Of a stretch of 64,000 nucleotides of DNA, positions 1 to 9,499 are shown in pieces. Numbering within the stretch: the first letter of the stretch is position 1; each line of letters starts with the position of its first letter. The translations under genes and the position numbers were made by a program. The stretch covers positions 6,637,001 to 6,701,000 of the forward strand of contig NZ_CP025407.1 of assembly GCF_002847285.1 (NCBI RefSeq), written 5' to 3'. The notes below the pieces were generated by a model. It was not told the origin of the DNA, searched no databases, and saw only the letters and a program-made list of their open reading frames with translations. The stretch comes from Streptomyces sp. CMB-StM0423 (lineage in GTDB: Bacteria > Actinomycetota > Actinomycetes > Streptomycetales > Streptomycetaceae).

Positions 1-1
1 G

Positions 2-1027
2 GCCGGCGAACAGGCCGGCGGCGACGCGCTCGTCGGCCGGGCCCAGACGGACGACTTCAGCCAGTACTACCTGGGGGCCTACTCCCGCTCCGCCACCGTG
101 GGACCCGACGGCTTCACCGGCGCCGGCGCGCTCGGCGGCACCACCGGCGCCCTCGGCGACGCGGCGGGCAACCCGCTGGACGGCGCCGGCGCGTACACCG
201 TCACCTCCGACGCGCTACCGCCCGCGGAGTTCCCGCAGTTCGACTCCGCGCAGGCCGGGGCGTACGAGGGCGGCGTCAACCCCTACGCGCCGTACGAGGG
301 CGAGTGGATGGCGATCGCCGAGCACGAGAACAACGACTGGCAGCGCCTCACCCGCACCGTGGACCTCACCGGCGTCACCGCCGCCGAGGCACCCGCGCTG
401 CGCGCCGCGCTCAACTGGGACACCGAGGCCGGCTACGACTTCGTGCTGCTGGAGGCCCGCACCCCGGGCGGGGACGACTGGACGACGCTGCCGGAGTCCG
501 GCGGCGCCACCACGGACCGGGTGCCCGAGGAGTGCGGCCAGGGCTTCTTCATCCAGGCCCACCCGTTCCTGCGCCAGTACCTCACCCAGGGCGCGGACGG
601 CTGCACCGCGAGCGGCACCAGCGGCGCCTGGCACGGCCTGACCGACTCCTCCGGCGGCTGGCAGGAGGTCTCGTACGACCTCTCCGCCTACGCCGGCAAG
701 CAGGTCGAGCTGTCCCTGTCGTACGTCACCGACCCCGGCACCGGCGGCAGCGGCCTCTTCGCCGACGACACCGCCGTGGTGGCCGGCGGCACCGAGCGCG
801 ACACCGAGGGCTTCGAGAGCGGACTCGGCGCCTGGACCGCGCCGGGACCGCCGCCCGGCAGCCCCGCGGCCGCCGCCGACTGGGCCCGTAGCGGCAAGCT
901 CTTCGAGAGCTACGCGGCCGTCTCCACCCGCGACACCGTGCTCGTCGGCTTCGGGGTCGAGCACCTCGCCGACAAGCCCGCACGCGCCGCTCTTCTGAGC
1001 CGCGCACTGTCCCATCTGAGGCGCTGA
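2..1027 (+). CDS. Secreted peptidase-like protein, C-terminal part (partial)
   Basis: The reading frame is open from the first base of the window, so the start and any catalytic domain lie outside. The visible ~341 residues are Gly/Asp/Thr-rich and look like a beta-sandwich accessory region of an extracellular protease: a segment around the WQRLTRTVDL motif followed by an ordered strand pattern like that of immune-inhibitor-A C-terminal domains, and a terminal stretch with DTVLVGFGVEHL that I associate with actinobacterial M14 carboxypeptidases or M6 peptidases. No catalytic HExxH or zinc site is visible in this part. A perfect 12-bp hairpin follows the stop. Peptidase family is an inference; extracellular location is likely from composition. 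Confidence 0.6.
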   Translation, partial: AGEQAGGDALVGRAQTDDFSQYYLGAYSRSATVGPDGFTGAGALGGTTGALGDAAGNPLDGAGAYTVTSDALPPAEFPQFDSAQAGAYEGGVNPYAPYEGEWMAIAEHENNDWQRLTRTVDLTGVTAAEAPALRAALNWDTEAGYDFVLLEARTPGGDDWTTLPESGGATTDRVPEECGQGFFIQAHPFLRQYLTQGADGCTASGTSGAWHGLTDSSGGWQEVSYDLSAYAGKQVELSLSYVTDPGTGGSGLFADDTAVVAGGTERDTEGFESGLGAWTAPGPPPGSPAAAADWARSGKLFESYAAVSTRDTVLVGFGVEHLADKPARAALLSRALSHLRR

Positions 1028-1064
1028 TACAGGCCCGCTGACCGGCGGCGACGCCGGATCGCGG

Positions 1065-1102
1065 CGGCGGCCCGTAGCCCTACCGGGGGGTACGGGCCGC
1101 CG
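1065..1102 (+). terminator. Hairpin terminator after the peptidase gene
   Basis: A perfect 12-bp inverted repeat (1065-1076 with 1091-1102, arms reading CGGCGGCCCGTA and its complement) with a 14-nt loop lies 38 bp past the stop and separates the peptidase gene from gap. There is no T-run, as is usual for high-GC actinobacterial terminators. Confidence 0.7.
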
Positions 1103-1228
1103 TCCGCGTCACCGGCGGGGTCCGGGCCGCCACGCGGGGGCGGAAGCGGTAGGGTCGGCAGTGGTCGGGGATTCCCAGTCAGAGCACCGGTCGATGAAGG
1201 ACCGGCGTACCAACGAGGAGATCGGTTC

Positions 1229-2233
<1,005 letters not shown>

Positions 2234-2289
2234 GGCGACGCAGCCGCCTGGCCGGGGGGCCGCGGCTCCCCGGGTAGCCCACGTGGGCC

Positions 2290-2320
2290 GGGGCCCGGCC
2301 GCCGCAGGCGGCGGGGCCCC
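2290..2320 (+). terminator. Hairpin between gap and pgk
   Basis: GC-only stem-loop with outer arms GGGGCC/GGCCCC and inner arms GCCGCC/GGCGGC around a GCA loop, one mismatch in between. It lies 57 bp past the gap stop and 82 bp before pgk. It could be a terminator or a partial attenuator that sets gap above pgk expression. Confidence 0.6.
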
Positions 2321-2401
2321 GCTCGTTCCGACGACCAGGCCGCCGCGCGCGCCGCTCCGCGGCGGTGTGCGGGCGGTGTCAGCAGTGATGCAGGAGTCTC
2401 C

Positions 2402-3634
2402 ATGAAGACGCTCGACGACCTCCTCGGCGAAGGCATCGCCGGCAAGCGGGTCTTCGTCCGCGCGGACCTCAACGTGCCGCTGGACGGCACCACCATCACC
2501 GACGACGGCCGGATCCGCGCCGTCGTCCCGACGATCGCCAAGCTGGCCGAGGCCGGCGCCCGGGTGGTCGTCGCCTCCCACCTCGGCCGCCCCAAGGGCG
2601 CGCCCGACCCGGCGTTCTCGCTCGCGCCGGTGGCGCGCCGGCTGGGCGAACTGCTCGGGGACTCCGCGAAGAAGACGGAGTTCGCCACGGACACCGTGGG
2701 CGAGAGCGCGAAGGCCATCGTCGCCGGGCTCGGCGACGGCGAGGTCACGCTGCTCGAAAACCTGCGGTTCAACCCCGGTGAGACCGCGAAGGACGACGCC
2801 GAGCGCGGCGCGTTCGCGGACGAGCTGGCCCAACTGGCCGACGTGTACGTGGGCGACGGCTTCGGCGCCGTGCACCGCAAGCACGCCTCGGTGTACGACC
2901 TGCCCGCCCGGCTGCCGCACTACGTCGGCTACCTGATCGCCGCCGAGGTGGGCGTGCTGCGCAAGCTCACCGAGGACGTCGCGCGGCCGTACGCGGTCGT
3001 ACTCGGCGGCGCCAAGGTCTCCGACAAGCTGGGGGTCATCGACCACCTGCTGGAGAAGGCCGACCGCATCCTCATCGGCGGCGGCATGGCGTACACCTTC
3101 CTCAAGGCCAAGGGGTACGAGGTCGGCTCCAGCCTGCTCCAGGAGGAGCAGGTGCCCGCGGTCCAGGAGTACCTGGCGCGGGCCGAGCAACTCGGCGTGG
3201 AGTTCGTGCTCCCCGTCGACGTCGTCGCCGCCCGGGAGTTCCCGGACGTCAAGGCGCAGGCGCCGACCGAGCCCGTGACCGTACCGGCAGACGCCATCCC
3301 CGCCGACGTGCTGGGGCTGGACATCGGCCCGGCGTCCGGCCGGCTCTTCGCCTCGAAGATCGCCGACGCCGGCACGGTCTTCTGGAACGGGCCGATGGGC
3401 GTGTTCGAGCACCCCGACTACGCCGAGGGCACCCGCGCGGTCGCGCAGGCCCTGGTGGACAGCGCCGCGTTCACCGTCGTCGGCGGCGGTGACAGCGCCG
3501 CCGCGGTCCGCATCCTGGGCTTCGACGAGAAGGCTTTTCCAGGAGCATTCAGCCACATCTCGACCGGCGGCGGCGCCAGCCTCGAATACCTTGAGGGCAA
3601 GACGCTCCCCGGCCTCGCCGCACTGGAGGACTGA
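2402..3634 (+). CDS. pgk: Phosphoglycerate kinase
   Basis: Transfers phosphate from 1,3-bisphosphoglycerate to ADP in glycolysis. The 410-residue product is slightly longer than the usual ~400. The N-terminal substrate-binding signature RVFVRADLNVPL is at residues ~18-29; later DYAEGTRAVAQALVD and the phosphate-binding VVGGGDSAAAV segments belong to the nucleotide domain. The ATG at 2402 has an AGGAG site 6-7 nt upstream. The tpiA start follows 10 bp after the stop, and the tpiA ribosome binding site (GGAGGA) lies inside the 3' end of pgk, so the two are co-transcribed. Confidence 0.98.
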   Translation: MKTLDDLLGEGIAGKRVFVRADLNVPLDGTTITDDGRIRAVVPTIAKLAEAGARVVVASHLGRPKGAPDPAFSLAPVARRLGELLGDSAKKTEFATDTVGESAKAIVAGLGDGEVTLLENLRFNPGETAKDDAERGAFADELAQLADVYVGDGFGAVHRKHASVYDLPARLPHYVGYLIAAEVGVLRKLTEDVARPYAVVLGGAKVSDKLGVIDHLLEKADRILIGGGMAYTFLKAKGYEVGSSLLQEEQVPAVQEYLARAEQLGVEFVLPVDVVAAREFPDVKAQAPTEPVTVPADAIPADVLGLDIGPASGRLFASKIADAGTVFWNGPMGVFEHPDYAEGTRAVAQALVDSAAFTVVGGGDSAAAVRILGFDEKAFPGAFSHISTGGGASLEYLEGKTLPGLAALED

Positions 3635-3643
3635 CCCGTAACG

Positions 3644-4429
3644 ATGAACGACAAGCCGACCCGTATCCCGTTCATGGCGGGCAACTGGAAGATGAACCTC
3701 AACCACCTTGAGGGCATCGCGCACGTCCAGAAGCTCGCCTTCGCGCTCCACGACAAGGACTACGAGGCCGTCGAGGTCGCCGTCCTGCCGCCGTACACCG
3801 ATCTGCGCTCGGTGCAGACGCTCGTGGACGGCGACAAGCTCAAGATCAAGTACGGCGCCCAGGACATCTCGCCGCACGACGCCGGCGCGTACACGGGCGA
3901 CGTCTCGGGCCCGATGCTGGCCAAGCTCCACTGCACGTACGTCGTCGTCGGCCACTCCGAGCGGCGGCAGTACCACGGCGAGGACGATGCGCTCGTCAAC
4001 GCCAAGGTCAAGGCCGCGTTCAAGTACGGCATCACGCCGATCCTGTGCATCGGCGAGGGCCTGGAGGTGCGCAAGGCCGGCGAGCAGGTCGCGCACACCC
4101 TGGCGCAGCTCGACGGGGCGCTGAAGGGCGTCAACGCCGCGGACGCGGAGAGCATCGTGGTCGCGTACGAGCCGGTGTGGGCCATCGGCACCGGCGAGGT
4201 CGCCACGCCTGACGACGCGCAGGAGGTCTGCGGCGCGATCCGGCAGCGGCTGGCGGAGCTGTACAGCGAGGAGGTCGCGGCCGCGGTACGCATCCAGTAC
4301 GGCGGTTCCGTCAAGGGCGGCAACGTCGCGGCGATCATGGCGCAGCCCGACGTGGACGGCGCGCTGATCGGCGGCGCTTCGCTGGACGCCGACGAGTTCG
4401 TCAAGATCGTCCGCTTCCGCGACCAGTGA
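3644..4429 (+). CDS. tpiA: Triosephosphate isomerase
   Basis: Interconverts dihydroxyacetone phosphate and glyceraldehyde 3-phosphate. 261 residues, normal for the family. The N-terminal FMAGNWKMNLN segment carries the conserved Asn/Lys, the electrophilic His is at residue 104 (VVGHSERR), and the catalytic Glu is at residue 176 in AYEPVWAIGTG. The C-terminal YGGSVKGGN phosphate loop is present. Directly downstream of pgk and closed by a stem-loop before secG. Confidence 0.98.
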   Translation: MNDKPTRIPFMAGNWKMNLNHLEGIAHVQKLAFALHDKDYEAVEVAVLPPYTDLRSVQTLVDGDKLKIKYGAQDISPHDAGAYTGDVSGPMLAKLHCTYVVVGHSERRQYHGEDDALVNAKVKAAFKYGITPILCIGEGLEVRKAGEQVAHTLAQLDGALKGVNAADAESIVVAYEPVWAIGTGEVATPDDAQEVCGAIRQRLAELYSEEVAAAVRIQYGGSVKGGNVAAIMAQPDVDGALIGGASLDADEFVKIVRFRDQ

Positions 4430-4435
4430 GCTCCG

Positions 4436-4480
4436 CGGCCCCGGGCCTCTTCCCGCCGACCGGGGAGTAGGCCCGGGCCG
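4436..4480 (+). terminator. Stem-loop after tpiA
   Basis: Inverted repeat with arms around CGGGCCT (left, 4436-4448) and AGGCCCGGGCCG (right, 4469-4480), one bulged C, ending the gap-pgk-tpiA unit before secG. Confidence 0.6.
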
Positions 4481-4574
4481 CCTGTTCGTCGTAGGCTGTC
4501 GGGGGCCGGTCACGCAGGATGACCGCACCGGCCTCCTTACGTATCTGTCCGTCACCGAGAGAGTTGGAAAAGCC

Positions 4575-4811
4575 GTGACCGTGGCGTTCTCCATCGCCCT
4601 GATCATCTTCAGCGGGCTGCTGATGATGCTCGTCCTCATGCACAAGGGCAAGGGCGGCGGCCTGTCCGACATGTTCGGCGGCGGCATGCAGTCCTCCGTC
4701 GGCGGCTCCTCCGTCGCCGAGCGCAACCTGGACCGGATCACCGTGGTCGTCGGCCTGATCTGGTTCGCCATCATCGTCGTGCTGGGCCTGCTGATGAAGT
4801 TCGACGGCTGA
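4575..4811 (+). CDS. secG: Preprotein translocase subunit SecG
   Basis: Small accessory subunit of the SecYEG protein-conducting channel in the cytoplasmic membrane. 78 residues with two hydrophobic helices (about residues 3-21 and 53-74) joined by the conserved Gly-rich cytosolic loop GKGGGLSDMFGGG. The start is GTG at 4575; a GTG two codons later is possible. The position next to tpiA is the standard Streptomyces arrangement. Confidence 0.95.
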   Translation: MTVAFSIALIIFSGLLMMLVLMHKGKGGGLSDMFGGGMQSSVGGSSVAERNLDRITVVVGLIWFAIIVVLGLLMKFDG

Positions 4812-4903
4812 GCCACCACGGCGACTGACGGTACGTAGACTAGGGCGCCCGCGGCGGGGTCGCCGACGATGCCTCGCCGCATTTCACGCAGGGAGTTACG
4901 ACC

Positions 4904-5239
4904 GTGGCAAGTGGCAACGCGATCCGTGGAAGCCGGGTCGGCGCCGGGCCGATGGGGGAGGCGGAGCGGGGCGAGTCAGCGCCGCGCCTGCGCGTCTCCT
5001 TCTGGTGCTCCAACGGGCACGAGACCCGACCCAGCTTCGCCACCGACGCACAGATCCCGGACAGTTGGGACTGCCCGCGCTGTGGTTTCCCGGCGGGCCA
5101 GGACCGGGACAACCCGCCGGACCCGCCGCGCACCGAGCCGTACAAGACGCACCTCGCGTACGTGCGCGAGCGGCGCAGCGACGCCGATGGCGAGGCCATC
5201 CTCGCCGAGGCCCTCGCCAAGCTCCGCGGCGAGATCTGA
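4904..5239 (+). CDS. rbpA: RNA polymerase-binding protein RbpA
   Basis: Actinobacterial transcription factor that binds RNA polymerase holoenzyme with the principal sigma factor and stabilises open complexes. The 111-residue product has the typical layout: a disordered N-terminal tail with GSRVGAG, a small core with FWCSNGHETRPSFA and WDCPRCG (Cys/His residues of the zinc-site type), a basic linker, and the C-terminal sigma-interaction helix with KTHLAYVRERRS followed by EAILAEALAKLR. GTG start at 4904 with AGGGAG upstream. Streptomyces can carry more than one RbpA-like gene; which paralogue this is cannot be told here. Confidence 0.93.
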   Translation: MASGNAIRGSRVGAGPMGEAERGESAPRLRVSFWCSNGHETRPSFATDAQIPDSWDCPRCGFPAGQDRDNPPDPPRTEPYKTHLAYVRERRSDADGEAILAEALAKLRGEI

Positions 5240-5459
5240 CCCCGGCCGAGCCAGCGGGCGGCCCCCGGCCCTGCCGAGCCGCCCGAGCCGCACCGGCGGC
5301 ACTCTCCTTCTCCTCCGGCACCCACGCCGGCACCAGTACCGGCAGCGCGCCGTCGCGCGCGCCGAGCCGTCACGCCCCAGGACCCGCCGCCCGATCTGAG
5401 GCGGCGGATAGGGCAACCGCCCGAGGCGCCCCGGGTACCCGCGTACCTACGGTCCCGGC

Positions 5460-6686
5460 ATGCGATCCGAGACCACCCACCCGCGGCGGACCGCGGCACC
5501 GGCCTGGCGCGGCGGCTTCGGGCGGCTGTGGTCCGCCGCCGTCGTCTCCCGCTTCGGCGACGCCCTGCGGGGCGCCGCGCTGCCGCTGCTCGCCGTCGAG
5601 CTGACCGACTCCGCGCTGCTCGTCGCGCTCGTCACCGCCTGCGGCTTCCTGCCCTGGCTGCTCTTCGGGCTGATCGGCGGCGCCGTCGCCGACCGGGTCG
5701 ACCAGCGGCGCGCGATGTGGATCACGGACGTGCTGCGCGGACTCCTCATGGCCGCGTTCGCGTTCGCGGTGTGGCAGGACCGGGCCGGCATCGCCCTGCT
5801 CCTCGTCCTCGCCTTCGCGCTCACCGCGCTCCAGACGGTCTTCGACAACGCCGCCACCGCCCTGCTGCCCGCCGTCGTGCCCACCGCGGCCCTCGGCACC
5901 GCGAACGGGCGGCTGCTGGCCGGCCAGGAGGCCGTGCACCGCTTCGCCGGTACGCCGCTGGTGCCCGTGCTCGTCGGCGCCGGGGCGGCCGTGCCGTACG
6001 CCGTGGACGCCGCCTCGTACCTGCTGGCCGCCGTCCTGGTCGCCGGCCTGCCGCACCGGCCGGGGCCGGGCGCCGGGCGGCCCCGGACGCCGCTGCGCCG
6101 GGACGTCGCCGACGGGCTGCGCGCCCTGTGGGGCGACCCGGTGCTCCGGGGCGTGTGCGCGGCCACGGTCGTCGCCAACACCGGGTTCGGCGCCCTCGTC
6201 GCCACCCTCGTGCTGCACCTGACCGGCTGGCTCGGCGCGGGCACCACCGGCTACGCCCTCGCGCTCACCGCGTACGGCATCGGCAGCGTCACCGGCGGCA
6301 TGGCCGCGGGCCGGGTCTCTGCCGCCCTCGGCGCCCCGCGCACCCTGGTCTGGGCGGGCCTCGCCCAGGCGGCGTGCCTGACGGCCTTCGGCACCGCACG
6401 CAGCCTCCCCGCGGCCGGCGCCGCGCTCGCCGTCCTCGGCTTCGCCGGGATGCTCTGGACCGCGACCGAGATCACCGTCCTGCAGCGGCGCAGCCCCGCC
6501 GGGGCCATCGGCCGGACCAGCGCCGCGTTCCGCACCCTGTCGATCTCCGTGGTGCCGCTCGGTGCCGTGCTCGGCGGGGTGCTCGCCGGCTCCCTCGGGG
6601 AGAACACCCCGGCGCTGGCCGCGGCCGTCCTCACCGGCCTCGGGGTGGTCGCGCTCGGACCGGCGGCACGCTCCGGGATCAATTAG
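5460..6686 (+). CDS. MFS transporter (exporter-like)
   Basis: 408-residue integral membrane protein with about 12 hydrophobic segments. The loop after TM2 (GAVADRVDQRRAMW) is the MFS motif-A type, and RFGDALRGAALPLLAVEL at the N-terminus resembles the MFS_3/enterobactin-exporter-like group that includes many actinobacterial efflux pumps. Substrate cannot be read from the sequence. It stands alone, starting 220 bp after rbpA and ending 10 bp before pgi; no regulator is adjacent. The proximity to pgi looks like simple packing, although read-through into pgi is possible. Confidence 0.85.
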   Translation: MRSETTHPRRTAAPAWRGGFGRLWSAAVVSRFGDALRGAALPLLAVELTDSALLVALVTACGFLPWLLFGLIGGAVADRVDQRRAMWITDVLRGLLMAAFAFAVWQDRAGIALLLVLAFALTALQTVFDNAATALLPAVVPTAALGTANGRLLAGQEAVHRFAGTPLVPVLVGAGAAVPYAVDAASYLLAAVLVAGLPHRPGPGAGRPRTPLRRDVADGLRALWGDPVLRGVCAATVVANTGFGALVATLVLHLTGWLGAGTTGYALALTAYGIGSVTGGMAAGRVSAALGAPRTLVWAGLAQAACLTAFGTARSLPAAGAALAVLGFAGMLWTATEITVLQRRSPAGAIGRTSAAFRTLSISVVPLGAVLGGVLAGSLGENTPALAAAVLTGLGVVALGPAARSGIN

Positions 6687-6696
6687 GTTGGACGGC

Positions 6697-8349
6697 ATGG
6701 CCGACACCACGTCACGCACCAGGCTCGACCAGACCCCCGAGTGGCACGCACTCGCCAAGCACCGCGAGGAGTTCGGCGCCACGCACCTGCGTGAGCTGTT
6801 CGCCGCCGACCCCGAGCGCGGCCGCCGGTACACGCTCCGCGTCGGCGATCTCTACCTGGACTACTCCAAGCACCTCGTCACCGACGAGACCCTGCGCCTG
6901 CTGCGCGAACTGGCCGCCGCGACCGGTGTCGCCGAGTTGCGCGACGCCATGTTCCGGGGCGAGAAGATCAACATCACCGAGGACCGCGCCGTGCTGCACA
7001 CCGCGCTGCGCGCGCCCAGCGCCGAGTCCGTCGAGGTGGACGGCGTGGACGTGGTGCCCGGCGTGCACCACGTGCTGACCCGGATGACCACCTTCGCCGA
7101 CCGGGTCCGCTCCGGCGACTGGCGCGGCCACACCGGCAAGCCGGTGCGCGCCGTCGTCAACGTCGGCATCGGCGGCTCCGACCTGGGCCCGGCCATGGCG
7201 TACGAGGCGCTGCGCGCGTACACCGAGCGGGATCTCACGGTCCGCTTCGTCTCCAACGTCGACGGCGCCGACCTGCACGAGGCCGTGCGCGACCTCGACC
7301 CCGAGACCACACTGTTCGTCATCGCCTCCAAGACCTTCACCACCATCGAGACGATCACCAACGCCACCGCCGCGAAGCGCTGGCTGCTGGCGGGCCTCGG
7401 CGCCGGTGACGAGGCGGTCGCCAAGCACTTCGTCGCCTTGTCGACCAATGCGGCGAAGGTCGCCGAGTTCGGCATCGACACGGACAACATGTTCGAGTTC
7501 TGGGACTGGGTCGGCGGGCGCTACTCGTACGACTCGGCCATCGGCCTGTCCCTGATGGTGGCCATCGGCCCGGTCGCCTTCCGCGAGATGCTCGCCGGCT
7601 TCCGGCTCGTCGACGAGCACTTCCGCACCGCGCCGCCGGAGGAGAACGCGCCGCTGCTGCTGGGCCTCCTCGGCATCTGGTACGGCAACTTCTTCGAAGC
7701 GCAGTCGCACGCCGTGCTCCCGTACAGCCACTACCTGTCGAAGTTCACCGCCTATCTGCAGCAGCTCGACATGGAGTCCAACGGCAAGGCCACCGACCGC
7801 GACGGCGCGCGCGTCGGCTGGCAGACCGGGCCCGTGGTCTGGGGCACGCCCGGCACCAACGGCCAGCACGCGTACTACCAACTGCTGCACCAGGGCACCA
7901 AGATGATCCCCGCCGACCTGATCGGCTTCGCCCGGCCGGTCCCCGAGCTGGGCGAGCTGACCGGGCAGCACGACCTGCTGATGGCCAACCTCTTCGCCCA
8001 GGGCCAGGCGCTCGCCTTCGGCAGGACGGCGGCGGAGGTGGCGGCCGAGGGCGTGCCCGGGGCGCAGGTGCCGCACCGGACGTTCCCGGGCAACCACCCG
8101 ACGACGACGATCCTGGCCGACGGGCTCACGCCCTCGGTACTGGGGCAACTCGTGGCGCTCTACGAGCACAAGGTCTTCGTGCAGGGCGCGGTGTGGGACA
8201 TCGACTCCTTCGACCAGTGGGGCGTCGAGCTGGGCAAGGTGCTGGCCAAGCGGCTGGAGCCGGCGCTGGCGGACGGCACGGCGGTCCCCGGTCTCGACGG
8301 CTCGACCCTCGCGCTGGTCGACGCCTACCGGGCGCTGCGCGGCCGCTGA
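6697..8349 (+). CDS. pgi: Glucose-6-phosphate isomerase
   Basis: Interconverts glucose 6-phosphate and fructose 6-phosphate, linking glycolysis to the pentose phosphate genes just downstream. 550 residues. SIS-fold signatures are clear: VNVGIGGSDLGPAMAYEAL near residue 155, SKTFTTIETITNA near 210, the active-site GGRYSYDSAIGLSL region and the C-terminal FDQWGVELGKVLAKR signature. The start is placed at the ATG at 6697, where the family N-terminus (arginine-rich, then TPEWHALAKH) begins; an upstream in-frame extension would overlap the MFS gene. A hairpin follows. Confidence 0.97.
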   Translation: MADTTSRTRLDQTPEWHALAKHREEFGATHLRELFAADPERGRRYTLRVGDLYLDYSKHLVTDETLRLLRELAAATGVAELRDAMFRGEKINITEDRAVLHTALRAPSAESVEVDGVDVVPGVHHVLTRMTTFADRVRSGDWRGHTGKPVRAVVNVGIGGSDLGPAMAYEALRAYTERDLTVRFVSNVDGADLHEAVRDLDPETTLFVIASKTFTTIETITNATAAKRWLLAGLGAGDEAVAKHFVALSTNAAKVAEFGIDTDNMFEFWDWVGGRYSYDSAIGLSLMVAIGPVAFREMLAGFRLVDEHFRTAPPEENAPLLLGLLGIWYGNFFEAQSHAVLPYSHYLSKFTAYLQQLDMESNGKATDRDGARVGWQTGPVVWGTPGTNGQHAYYQLLHQGTKMIPADLIGFARPVPELGELTGQHDLLMANLFAQGQALAFGRTAAEVAAEGVPGAQVPHRTFPGNHPTTTILADGLTPSVLGQLVALYEHKVFVQGAVWDIDSFDQWGVELGKVLAKRLEPALADGTAVPGLDGSTLALVDAYRALRGR

Positions 8350-8360
8350 CGCACTGATGT

Positions 8361-8394
8361 CCGCCGAACGTCGCTGACCTGCGGCGTTCGGCGG
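8361..8394 (+). terminator. Hairpin after pgi
   Basis: Perfect 10-bp arms CCGCCGAACG (8361-8370) and CGTTCGGCGG (8385-8394) with a 14-nt loop, between pgi and the phosphatase gene. Confidence 0.65.
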
Positions 8395-8437
8395 CGTTCT
8401 GCTGGCGGGGCGGGGTTCCGCGCGGCAGCCTGGAGAG

Positions 8438-9499
8438 ATGCGGTGGCTGCGCGGGACCTCCTACTGGGTCGCGGGGATCTTTCTGGCGGTCGCCACCGCC
8501 GTGGACCTCGCGGTGTCGCAGGGCCACACGCTGGAGACCGTGTTCGCCGTGGTGCCGGTGTTCGTCGCGGTCAACGGCACCCGGCGGGCGATCCTCGTCG
8601 CCGGTGCCGTGGCGCTTGTCGTCGGCACCGCGCTGAGCTGGTGGAACTTCCGCGAACTCGACCTCGGCTTCTGGTCGGGCATCTTCGCCATCGCCTGCGC
8701 CACCGTGGTCGGGCTCGTCGTGTACCGCGAGCGCCTCGCCCGCGAGCGGCGGCTCACCAGCGTCATCCGGGTCGCCAACGTCGCGCAGCAGGCCCTGCTG
8801 CCCGCGCCGCCCGCCCGGGCCGGGCCGCTGGACGTGGCGCACTCGTACCGCTCCGCCGCGGACGAATCGATGATCGGCGGCGACTTCTACAAGGTGCTCA
8901 ACACCCGCTGGGGCGTCCGCGTCCTCATCGGCGACGTACGCGGCCACGGCCTCGGCGTCGTCCGCACCACCGGCATGGCCATCGGCGTCTTCCGCGAGGC
9001 CGCGCACGAGGAGCCGGAGCTGGACCGGATCGCCGCCCGCATGGACCGCAGCCTGGCGCGCGACGGCGGCCCCGAGGACTTCGCCACCGTGCTGCTGCTG
9101 ACGATCTCCGCGGAGGGGCTGTGCCGGGCCCTCAACCACGGCCACCCCCCGCCGCTGGTGCGCAGCGCCGCGGGCCGGGTACGCGAGACCGACCTGCACG
9201 GCGGGCCGCCGCTGGGCCTCGGTCTGTCGAGGTACCTTCAGGACGCGGAGGAGACCACCATGGCGCTGGCCGAGGGTGACGAGCTGCTGCTGACCACCGA
9301 CGGCGTACTGGAGGCGCGCAGCGCGGCGGGCGAGTTCTTCCCGCTGGCGGAGCGCTACGCCCGCGCGCCGCGCGAGCGCCCGCCCGTGGACGTGCTCGCG
9401 GCGCTGCGGCGCGACCTCACGGACTGGGCGCCCGAGCTGCACGACGACTCGGCGCTGGTGCTGCTGCGCTACGCCCCGCGGCGGATCCGGCCCGCGTAG
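8438..9499 (+). CDS. Membrane-anchored SpoIIE-type PP2C serine phosphatase
   Basis: 353 residues. The first ~110 hold three or four hydrophobic segments (about 7-25, 30-50, 52-65, 73-93) and a short basic linker; the rest is a SpoIIE/PP2C phosphatase domain. Metal-binding motifs are visible: ESMIGGDFY and VRVLIGDVRGHG carry the conserved Asp pair, LNHGHPPPLV and the C-terminal HDDSALVLLR supply the later motifs. Such proteins in Streptomyces usually dephosphorylate anti-sigma-factor antagonists, but no partner kinase or antagonist gene is next to it. Its 3' end overlaps the convergent SIS-domain gene by 31 bp. Confidence 0.88.
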   Translation: MRWLRGTSYWVAGIFLAVATAVDLAVSQGHTLETVFAVVPVFVAVNGTRRAILVAGAVALVVGTALSWWNFRELDLGFWSGIFAIACATVVGLVVYRERLARERRLTSVIRVANVAQQALLPAPPARAGPLDVAHSYRSAADESMIGGDFYKVLNTRWGVRVLIGDVRGHGLGVVRTTGMAIGVFREAAHEEPELDRIAARMDRSLARDGGPEDFATVLLLTISAEGLCRALNHGHPPPLVRSAAGRVRETDLHGGPPLGLGLSRYLQDAEETTMALAEGDELLLTTDGVLEARSAAGEFFPLAERYARAPRERPPVDVLAALRRDLTDWAPELHDDSALVLLRYAPRRIRPA

